A stretch of DNA of 64,000 nt from Euclidia mi (Eukaryota > Arthropoda > Insecta > Lepidoptera > Erebidae): positions 62,003,183 through 62,067,182 of the forward strand of contig OX123182.2 of assembly GCA_944739405.2 (NCBI GenBank), read 5' to 3'. Position 1 is the first letter of the stretch, and every line of letters begins with the position of its first letter. The notes below the pieces were generated by a model that was not told the origin of the DNA, made no database searches, and saw only the letters and a program-made list of their open reading frames with translations. Below are positions 56,303-64,000 of this stretch, in pieces. The position numbers and the translations under genes were made by a program.

Positions 56303-57885
56303 TCCAGCTCTAGGGTCTGACGCTGGAGTGCTTGCGGGTTGTTGCGTTGTCGTGTATGTCCATAGAACCTTTCGATTTCCTCCAAGAGCTCAGGCTTGGA
56401 CGATACGATTCTGCCATCCTCCGTCTTCAGCTTTGTCAGCTGACTCTGCCCAACAGACAGATCCCTTTGGAACACTTTGGATCCCTTATTCCGCTCGATC
56501 GCCTCACGAACACATTTTGTGTTGTATTGGCGGAGATCGCGAGTCAGAGACTTAGAGATCTGTCTGTTGAGGTGCCGATATTTCGGCATGTCGTCGGAGG
56601 ATAGCAGAACCATCTTGCGCCTTTCCTCTAACAGCTCGAGGGTCGGATCCGAGATCTTTTTGGTTCTCTGGCTTTTCTGGGGCTTAAAAAATTTAGCCCC
56701 TGTTGTATGGACAGCATCCACGAACCCGTTACTGTACACGTCCACATCTACGCATTCACCCAGGCATTCGAAACGGTTCTTGAGTTCGAGCTGAAAGCTC
56801 TCGGGGTTTTGGATATGAACCGGTGCCGGTCGGAGCGTGGACTTTATCAACCTCGACCGTTCGAGGCTTGTACAGATATTCAATGTGCCTCTTACCATTC
56901 GGTGATCGCTCCCCACTTTAAGTGAATTGATTACGGAGACATCATTGAATATCTGCCTCTTCGTCGACATGATAAAGTCGATCTCATTTTTGGTTGCACC
57001 GTCTGGACTTACCCAGGTCCACTTGCGGCATTCTCGCTTCTTGAAGAAGGAATTCATCATATGGAGTCTTTCCTTCTCCATAAAGCTAGCCAGCAAGTGA
57101 CCCCGGGAATTCCGATGCCCATAACCAAATGGCCCCACTCTCAGCTCATCACCGTCGCGTTTGCCCAGTTTCGCGTTAAAATCTCCCATGACCACGGTGT
57201 AATGGGTTTTGTAGCCATGTATAGCCCGAGATATGTCCTCGTACATGGCTTCCACCTCCTCATCGGGGTGCGACGAGGTCGGAGCGTATACCTGTATGAC
57301 CTTCAGCGAATACCGCTTGGATATTCTGAGTATAAGGTACGCTACCCTGCTCGGCACACTCCCGATATTTACCACGTTGGTCACGAGAGATTTGTGGACG
57401 ATGAACCCGACACCACCTTGGGACTGTTGGTCACCCTCCCGGTAGAAGAGCAAGTTACCGGAATTGAGAACTATCGAGTCCTCCCCCTGTCTTCGGACTT
57501 CAGATAGGCCTATGATATCCCATCGCAACTTGCTCAATTCTTCTTCCAGCTCGACAATCTTCTCGTCGGTCCGCAGTGTGCGCGTGTTCAGTGTTGCCAG
57601 GGCCAATTGTCGTTGGTGGTGGTAGCCCGATCTCTTCCGGAGATTCTTCGCACCCCTTGCCCCGCCGTTACCATGGCCGCTACCATAACCAGGACTAGCG
57701 GGGCTGCCGGGGACTAGGGGCCGGTTTTTAATGGTGTGATTCATAATTGGGGGGATATGCCATAATCGCCACGCTTGGCAGGCGTATTGGCGATCGCAGT
57801 GGCGGAAGTTCTTAGTGCTGGACGCTGCTGCCCATCTAGCATCTCGGGATTTCCTTCCGCCAGGTTCGGATGGTTTGACCGCCAT
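56299..57885 (-). pseudogene. RTE LINE apurinic-type endonuclease part
   Basis: 528 codons. The N-terminal 95 residues are basic and Gly-rich. The APE endonuclease domain follows with its catalytic blocks intact: LNTRTLRTDEK (N100), GLSEVR (E129), VYAPTS, VMGDFNAKLG (234-237), NEIDFIM and GSDHRMV (S326-D327-H328). The domain nicks target DNA to prime reverse transcription. After about residue 510 (ERFYGHT) the frame departs from the family. The downstream reverse-transcriptase frame can be read upstream of 56,302 through TPASDPRAGLTRHYTED, so a single small indel near 56,345-56,355 has split one ancestral ORF. Confidence 0.9.
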
Positions 57886-58365
57886 CTTTCGGTTGACTGC
57901 TTGCGCTGGGGGAGATATTATTTTTTTTTTTTAAAAAGACAACTGACGATTATGACGAGTATCTACTCGTCAGAGTAACTCCCCCAGTGGGCGGTGGGGT
58001 CGTCACGTCCCGACGCCTACAATACGCCTATAAATATTTATTTATTTATTTATTTAAAACTTCATATACACAGAGTATATAGGCGGACTTAATGCCATGG
58101 GCATTATCTACCAGTCTACCTTAGAGTGGTGCAGAGAGGAAGAAGTAGGTGTATTGTATAGTGTAGGGGAGATATACTAGTAATTTAATTATGTCGAACA
58201 TAATATACTTGCAAAAATATATATTATAAATAATTAAATAAATAGTATAATACATAAACATAATACACACACAATAAATACAGGAATAACAAATAAAATA
58301 CATAAACGTATGATATATAATTATATATATATATATACATATGTACAATATACACATACATAAAA

Positions 58366-60351
58366 TTATGGTAATGACTTATTATCGGATACAGTCGCCG
58401 ACTCAGCCAACAAGAGTTCCTTCACTTTGAACTTGAAAGTGGGTTTGGTCTTAGCCATTCTGATCTCGAGAGGGAGAGCATTCCATAGAAGGATGGACTG
58501 AATTGAGAAAGAAGAGTGAAGAAAATTAGTTTTGTGAGTAGGTACCATGAGTTGGAGGTTATTGGCAGAGCGAAGGTTTCGCTCATGGTTTGTGCATAAA
58601 TACTGAAAGTAGGAAGTGACATATTTAGGGGCAGACAGAGATGTAAGAAAAGAGTATAGTGTAGTGAGAGCACGCAAACTACGGCGTTGACGTATAGGAA
58701 GCATCTTTAATTGGGAACGATAAGTAGACACATGGTCATACTTACGAAGATTAAATATGAATCGAATGCAGTTATTCAGAAGACGGTCAAGTTTATTAAG
58801 GAGTTCTGCATTCAGGTCAAAGTAACATACATCGCCATAGTCGATCAGAGGGAGGATTAAAGCTTGCACAAGCATAGTTTTAGTCTCGGTTGGAAGCAAG
58901 TTTTTTAGGCGGTAGAGGGCACGCAGGGTACCGGTGACTTTTTGACTGACCTGTGTTACCTGAGCTTCCCAATTCAGCTTAGTATCTATATGTAGCCCAA
59001 GGTTTTTAACAGAGGGATACCAATCGACATTAGTCCCGTTAAAAGTTATAGCTGGTAGAGATGTGAAATCCAGTCTTTTTAACATCGGCCGGCTACCCAC
59101 AATAATGGCTTGGGTCTTACACGGGTTTACGACCAGACCAAACTTATCAGACCAAGTCAGGATGGCTTCCAGATCCTTGTTAATCTTGCCAATGGCCTCA
59201 GCTACGCGTTCAACATTAGCATGGGTGTAAATCTGCAAGTCATCGGCATACAGATGGTATGCACACTGAAGATGTTGAGTTAGGAAATTTATAAAGATAG
59301 AGAACAAAAGAGGAGAAAGAATACCGCCTTGAGGAACGCCAGACGTAATGTCGAACCAGCCCGAAGATGACTCATCGAGGCGGGCAGACTGTTGACGACC
59401 TCGAAGATAAGTTGAGAACCAATCCAGTGCTCCGGCAGAGACCCTGAGATGGGAGAGGATAGATAATAGGACGTCGTGACTGACGGTATTGAAGGCATTA
59501 GAAAAATCAATAAGCACTAAAACAGTAATTTCAGTGTTTTCCATGGCCTCTCGAATATCGCCAGTCACTTTAAGGAGGGCGGTAGTAGTGCTATGACCTG
59601 GCCTGAAGCCTGATTGGAACGGACTCAGTATGCTATTGTCATGGACAAAACTAGACAGCTGTCTGTGCACACAGGCCTCGAGCACTTTGGATAGGAAGGG
59701 TAGGATAGAGATTGGTCGGAAGTGTTGAGGAAGAGTTGGATTGGGGATTTTGGGGAGAGGAATTATATAGGCTTTGCGCCACAAGGAAGGGAAGGTACCA
59801 GAAACTAGTGAGGAATTGATGATGTGGGATATGGCCGCCAGGAGCTGATCGAGGATCATCGTGATCATACGGCGGCTGATGTTGTCACATCCCACAGCAT
59901 TGGACTTTATGGAGAGGATTATCTTCTTGATCTCAGCCGGGGACACTGGAGAAAAGAAAAAAGACTCTATTTTGGGTTGAGGTAACCCGGCTAAATAGTT
60001 CACAGTGAGACTCGTAGTTTGGTGATTCAGCGAAAAGGTAGTGGAGAAATGTCGGATGATATCATCCAAACTAAGAGTCCCATGGCACTCGACATGCCGC
60101 TGCTTGCCAATGCCTAAAGTTCCAAGGAACTTCCAGATATTAGCAGCAGATGAAGAAGTGATATTATCGAGAATATGTCGGCGTTTCGCGTTACGCACCA
60201 TCTGGTTGCACCGATTTCTTGCAGACTTGAAAAGCGCCCAGTTTTCCTCGCACCGATCCCTTTTGTACCGCCGAAACGCCCTATCTCTACGACGCATTGC
60301 CATGCGAACACCCTGCGTAATCCAGGGTGCAGGGGGCCGCTTTAGCTTCAC
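58366..60351 (-). pseudogene. CR1-like LINE reverse transcriptase (ORF2 C-terminal part)
   Basis: 661 codons. Motifs: IPNPTLPQHFRPISILPFLS (202-221), FQSGFRPGHSTTTALL (245-260), VLIDFSNAFNTVSHDVLL (motif A, D282), SGVPQGGILSPLLFSIFIN (337-355), HLYADDLQIY (motif C, YADD 368-371), then VVNPCKTQAIIVGS and NLGLHIDTKLNW. Catalytic acids are kept. The frame can be read upstream of the first ATG: LYDVHAPVRRVK precedes KLKRPPAPW, showing that it belongs to the same ancestral ORF as the endonuclease frame, with the break near 60,380. Confidence 0.9.
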
Positions 60352-60356
60352 CCGTC

Positions 60357-61328
60357 TTACTGGGGCATGAACATCGTACAGTTCAGACAGACAGTGTCAT
60401 TGAAGACCCTTACCTTTTCGTCCACCGTAGAGGCAGACATCATGCTGTCCCAGTTTAGTTTAGAAGCATCCTCACACAGTTTATTTACGTCTATGTGACC
60501 AAAACAACGCTTGTGCAGAACTTTGGGCGGGGTTTTGGGAGGTTTCAAGCGGTATGACAGGAAAATAAGGTCGTGATGGGAAAATCCAGGTGCAGGAAGT
60601 TGGCCATGGGATGCAACTAAAGAAGGATCAGAGGTGAGGATTAAATCAAGCCACGTGTCCTGCCCATTGCTATTGTGGTGAGTGGCTTGCAGAGGCAAAA
60701 TGTGGAGGCTGGCTGATTCAGCAATGTCAAGAAGTTTACGGGAGCGACTGGAGTGTAGGGAAAGGAGATCGGTATTAAAATCGCCCATGATGATGTGATG
60801 AGTGTACTCTGACCCTAAAGATTCCAGAATCGGCTCGAGACTGGAGAAAAAATCAATACAAGGAGGACAATAGACGACGCCAAGGACGGTTTTAGCCCCC
60901 TTGACGTCAACCTCAAGAAATAAGTACTCCGCAGGCGAAGAAGTGGGTGGAGAAGATGACAAGATTCTGTATGGAAATGCACTGCGGACGTAAATAGCGA
61001 CACCGCCACCTCGTCTTCCGACTCGGTCGTTACGTATTAGAACGAAACCGGGCAGCGAGTAGGAGGTGGAAGGAAGAGATGGTTTTAGCCAACTCTCCGA
61101 GACCAGAATGGCATGTGCACAGGAATTGGAAAACGCTTCCAGCAAGTCGCTATAGTGGCTCGGTATGCTTTGCGCATTTATGTGACAGACGTTGAACATT
61201 AACCGAAAATGAGGCGCAAATGCATTTTGCAAGCAGTCGTTTAAGGTGCCATCCGCAGAGCAGAAACTCTCATTGTCGGAAGAGGAAACTGACTCAGTGG
61301 CTGACAAATATACGTCATCAATGTCCAT
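60357..61328 (-). pseudogene. CR1-like LINE endonuclease (ORF2 N-terminal part)
   Basis: 323 codons. APE-type endonuclease blocks: VCHINAQSIPSH (N51), LVSESWL (E78), RGGGVAIYVR, LGVVYCPP, IIMGDFNTDLL (182-185), DTWLDLILTS. The last catalytic block reads FSHHDLIFLS (249-258) where SDH is usual, so the aspartate next to the catalytic histidine is replaced by His. After VFNDTVC the frame diverges from the family and stops at 60,357, about 20 bp after the inferred 1-nt deletion. Confidence 0.88.
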
Positions 61329-61792
61329 ATCTAATAAAATATAATAGTTATATTTATGTAATAAAATAATATTATAAATACAAAATAATATATACAGATA
61401 AATAAGATATATAATACAAATAAATATATATATTTAAATACCAATATATAAGAATACACGATGCGTTGTAAGTAACAGTCATCTCTGCACCACCCGCCAG
61501 CAAACACAAACATTAAAAAGAACACAAATACAAAACATAGAAATAAGGTGAAACAAAACTTATTACTATATAATAGAACGAAACGCAGCACAAACAAACA
61601 AATGCGTCTTACTGTTTCCGAACGCAGCCAAACATCAAGTGGGCAATGTCAATGAGCTGTCAATGTCAAAACGACAGTAATACAATACCGTAACCTCACG
61701 AAAAACTACAAAATAATAATAACAAATTACTTATACAAACAAGAATAACAACAAACAAGTGAAACTGAAAGTTAGAAGTAATAGTAACAAAG

Positions 61793-62530
61793 TTATTTAC
61801 GAGGTTTGGCGCTCGCGTTCGATGTCCCGACAGCTCCGTCGCCGTTCTTGCCCGCCGATGCAGCGCCACATATTTGTTTGGGATACTTCTGCAGCAGACT
61901 GTTCAGGTTCTCCGAGGTGGTTATTCTATGACGCGTGCCATCCGACGCCTTCACCACGATGACACCGTCTTGCGTCCAACATGATCGTACGCCGAAATGT
62001 TGCCGTGCCTTGCCAAAGATGGTTTGCCTGGACTTGGTCAAAAACTCCTTAACGGACACCGACGTGCCCTTCAATCGGGTCTTGGCTTTCCACACGGCAG
62101 ATCTCAACTCCATACTCGAAAACCAGACCAGGATTGGCCGGTGATGAGCCTTACTTGAAGCACCGATCCTGTGGCATGCAGTGAAGCTATCAGAAGTGAT
62201 GTTTGGGACATCCATGTTGCGCACTATCTTGACTATGGACGTTCGACAGTCCTCCTTCTCAACCTCAGGTACCCCAAGGAATATTATGGCTTTGCGCCTG
62301 TGCCTGGTCTCCATCATGTCGATTGCTTGGGTGCACTCGTCGACTTGCTTGCGCAGAAGACCAAGCATTGCATACATCAGTTCCCTGAAGGTCCGGAACT
62401 CTTCAGCCACCTTCGCAACGGTATCCTTAGCAGACCCTGCCTGAAGTTGGGCCTCCAGCTCCATCATCCGTTTGGAGAACATCTCCTCAAGATTGTCCTG
62501 CGCAGTCCTGATGTTGGCTAGCTCTGTCAT
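61793..62530 (-). CDS. CR1-like LINE ORF1 protein
   Basis: 245 codons, intact. Residues ~5-75 look like a coiled coil (NLEEMFSKRMMELEAQLQ). Then comes a conserved block KAIIFLGVPEVEKEDCR, ending in the lysine-rich C-terminus TSNASAKPRK. The arrangement resembles nucleic-acid-binding ORF1 proteins of LINEs with an RRM-like and C-terminal domain (RRKAIIF.GVPE..., ACHRIG, PILVWFSS, CWTQDGVIVV). It likely coats LINE RNA. The 465-bp gap before ORF2 is AT-rich and holds no conserved frame. Confidence 0.75.
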   Translation of the reverse strand: MTELANIRTAQDNLEEMFSKRMMELEAQLQAGSAKDTVAKVAEEFRTFRELMYAMLGLLRKQVDECTQAIDMMETRHRRKAIIFLGVPEVEKEDCRTSIVKIVRNMDVPNITSDSFTACHRIGASSKAHHRPILVWFSSMELRSAVWKAKTRLKGTSVSVKEFLTKSRQTIFGKARQHFGVRSCWTQDGVIVVKASDGTRHRITTSENLNSLLQKYPKQICGAASAGKNGDGAVGTSNASAKPRK

Positions 62531-62640
62531 CCTGGTGTGTTAAGTGCTTTTCTATTTAGATTTGTGATATGTGTTGAGTGCTGGCAGGTGGTGTTGTGTG
62601 CAGACAAAACTTTACATACGGTAATGCAAGCTTTCACTAA

Positions 62641-62946
62641 CGTTATTACAGTAAAGTTATGGATTTTATTACCCAACGTTAATAATTATATTATTAAATT
62701 ATACAAATAACTAATTAAAAATAAAATTTTCAAATTTCAGTACGTGTCGACTTTTTTAGCACCTACCGCCAAATATTATTATTTGAATAATCATTATTTA
62801 GTGTTTTAATAATACAGAATATTGTTAAACCTTTAGTTTTTCACATATTTACCCATGTGTATTTACTCTTTAATTATGTTATTGTAATTTTGTATTTCAT
62901 TTGTAATAAATGTAAATTAACATTGGTATTATATATTTTTTTTACA
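62641..62946. other. AT-rich intron-like spacer ending in a splice acceptor
   Basis: Between the LINE leader and the last open frame. It ends TATATTTTTTTTACAG at about 62,947, a strong polypyrimidine/AG acceptor, so it is probably an intron or a gene's upstream flank. No exon recognised in it. Confidence 0.4.
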
Positions 62947-62961
62947 GTAACACGAACTTCC

Positions 62962-64000
62962 ATGGCAAGCCCTGATCAATTATTGAAATGTGTACACTGT
63001 CCGATTGAAATACCAAAAAATCAATACCAATATCACTTGAGAACGAATTTACATAAATCTAATTGCATATTGAAGTCTGAATTTAAGAATATTGATATTA
63101 TTGCTACGGCGTTTAAAAACAGAATAATTACATACCGACTTAATCCATCTGAAAAGTACCTCATACCAGAGGCATTCTTAATGGATCATCAGAATCAAGT
63201 TACAAATTTATTAAACGTTTGTCTTATGAAACATAACTGTATTAAAGTCAACTTTGAGCTTTTTGCTTACTTTTTTCAACCTAAGTCTGGTGAGCAAGAG
63301 CTGAAGTCATTTAATACAAAATATGTTTCAATATACCACAGTACTGATATGAATGAATTATATACAAATTTTATCCATACTTTGGAAAGAAAATTAACCG
63401 AATTTAAACACTGCGAATCTGGATGGACTTGCTTGGTTATCAGTCATCTGGATATTAATATTAATAAATACATTCCGTTGAGAGGTGGTTCGTATATAGA
63501 ACTGCCAAGTGTAATAAAACGATCTAAAAGTTGTATCAATATACAGAACAATGATAATCACTGTTTCCTGTGGAGCATTGTGGCAGCATTATTTTCACAG
63601 AAGGAGAATGTTTGTACAATTAATTCATATCCACATTATTCCACAGTGCTAAATATAGACAATATGACGTTTCCACCATCGTATATCGATATTAAAAACT
63701 TTGAAAAAATGAATCCTGAAATAAGTGTTAATATTTATGGTTTAGACAATAGAAACATTATAACCGGTCCTTTGTATATAACTAATTCAAGAAAACAAAT
63801 ACATATCAATTTGCTGTACATTGAGAAAAACGGTAATGGCCACTATTGTTTAATCAAAAATCTTTTGCGCTTAGTTAAACGACAAATTACTCACCACAAA
63901 GGTAAAATGTATTTATGTTTACAATGTTTTAAGAGTGAAATAAAATACAAGTCACACGTATGTAATAAAATATTAACTGTGCTACCAGAAAAAAATACTA
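62962..64000 (+). CDS. Polinton/Maverick-type PolB N-terminal region (partial, runs off the window)
   Basis: Open for 346 codons from ATG 62,962 to the window edge without a stop, in an AT-rich region. The N-terminus carries a C2H2 zinc finger (C10, C13, H25, H31; KCVHCPIEIPKNQY). About residues 185-215 contain IELPSVIKRSKSCINIQNN and DNHCFLWSIVAALFS. About 290-325 contain GHYCLIKNLLRLVKRQI and HHKGKMYLCLQCFKSE, another Cys/His cluster. This order is what I know from the region ahead of the protein-primed family B DNA polymerase of Polinton/Maverick elements and related virus-like elements of arthropods. The polymerase itself would lie beyond 64,000. The conserved Cys (HCF) and His (HYC) are spaced as in a cysteine-protease-like fold, but that is speculation. 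The splice acceptor at 62,947 and the upstream in-frame codons suggest an earlier exon. No damage is seen. Confidence 0.6.
   Translation, partial: MASPDQLLKCVHCPIEIPKNQYQYHLRTNLHKSNCILKSEFKNIDIIATAFKNRIITYRLNPSEKYLIPEAFLMDHQNQVTNLLNVCLMKHNCIKVNFELFAYFFQPKSGEQELKSFNTKYVSIYHSTDMNELYTNFIHTLERKLTEFKHCESGWTCLVISHLDININKYIPLRGGSYIELPSVIKRSKSCINIQNNDNHCFLWSIVAALFSQKENVCTINSYPHYSTVLNIDNMTFPPSYIDIKNFEKMNPEISVNIYGLDNRNIITGPLYITNSRKQIHINLLYIEKNGNGHYCLIKNLLRLVKRQITHHKGKMYLCLQCFKSEIKYKSHVCNKILTVLPEKNT

Larger units (their letters stand above)
54750..58012 (-). mobile_element. RTE-clade LINE, nearly full-length
   Basis: Minus-strand element with a 5' leader (about 58,012-57,886), endonuclease and reverse transcriptase frames, and a 3' tail TTTGGCTGATATGATGATG at 54,750-54,780, the GAT-type tail usual for RTE. 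The leader has paired CTGGGGGAG / CTCCCCCAG words about 85 bp apart and a small GACGAGTA-TC-TACTCGTC hairpin at 57,953-57,970. It directly follows the A/T-rich 3' tail of the CR1-like LINE. Only one frameshift separates it from an intact ORF. Fragments of the same family lie at 5.3, 21.0 and 33.6 kb. Confidence 0.9.
58028..62640 (-). mobile_element. CR1/Jockey-superfamily LINE, nearly full-length
   Basis: Minus-strand element: leader (about 62,640-62,531), ORF1 (62,530-61,793), an unusually long 465-bp AT-rich spacer, the ORF2 endonuclease frame (61,328-60,357), the ORF2 reverse transcriptase frame (60,351 region-58,366), about 310 bp of 3' UTR, and a (TAAA)n tail at 58,028-58,052. The 3' UTR contains CCATGGCATTAAGTCCGCC, familiar from lepidopteran CR1-group LINE ends. 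ORF2 is split by one frameshift. Confidence 0.88.

Noticed and set aside
54836..57507. Several plus-strand open frames of 70-150 codons
   Set aside because: Antisense shadows of the RTE LINE endonuclease and reverse transcriptase frames.

Overview
The window looks like a piece of a moth or butterfly (Lepidoptera) nuclear genome. It is AT-rich, gene-poor and dominated by repeats. Supporting signs are GT-AG introns, AATAAA polyadenylation signals, tRNA-headed SINEs with TATG or TGA tails, Helitron-like elements with TC...CTAG|T ends, RTE and CR1-like LINEs, and an R4/Dong-like LINE sitting in (TAA)n. The assignment rests on repeat families I recognise, not on a database search.

Host genes are few. 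At 21.6-24.3 kb two intronless tubulin-tyrosine-ligase-like genes (TTLL1 family, tubulin polyglutamylase subunit) face each other tail to tail, with 91 bp between their stop codons. At 51.65-52.19 kb a small spliced gene of unknown function lies on the minus strand. A second spliced transcription unit, now broken, starts head to head with it at about 52.9 kb.

Layout. 0-6.5 kb: interspersed repeats, one SINE, a Helitron-like element and several short-loop palindromes. 6.9-11.1 kb: R4/Dong-like sequence in three consecutive blocks separated by TAA repeats. 14-17 kb: LINE fragments. 17.5-20.6 kb: a SINE, Helitron-like pieces, a 99-bp tandem repeat and a MITE with an 8-bp target duplication. 24.5-25.6 kb: a long-terminal-inverted-repeat element. 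27.8-29.3 kb: a LINE 3' part with RNase H, and a SINE inserted in its 3' end. 34.6-36.8 kb: an inverted repeat, a remnant of a PIF1-type helicase, a long (AC)n tract and a short tandem repeat. 38.5-42.6 kb: SINEs and small Helitron-like elements. 45.6-50.1 kb: repeats, including two arrays of a ~136-bp unit that end in a Helitron-like terminus.

The right-hand 9 kb is a block of young transposons. An almost intact RTE LINE (54.75-57.9 kb) and an almost intact CR1/Jockey-group LINE (58.0-62.6 kb) both lie on the minus strand, and each is broken by one frameshift between its endonuclease and reverse transcriptase parts. Beyond them an open reading frame with an upstream splice acceptor starts at 62,962 and runs off the window. 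It resembles the N-terminal part of the protein-primed family B DNA polymerase of Polinton/Maverick-type elements, and is the most unusual coding content here.
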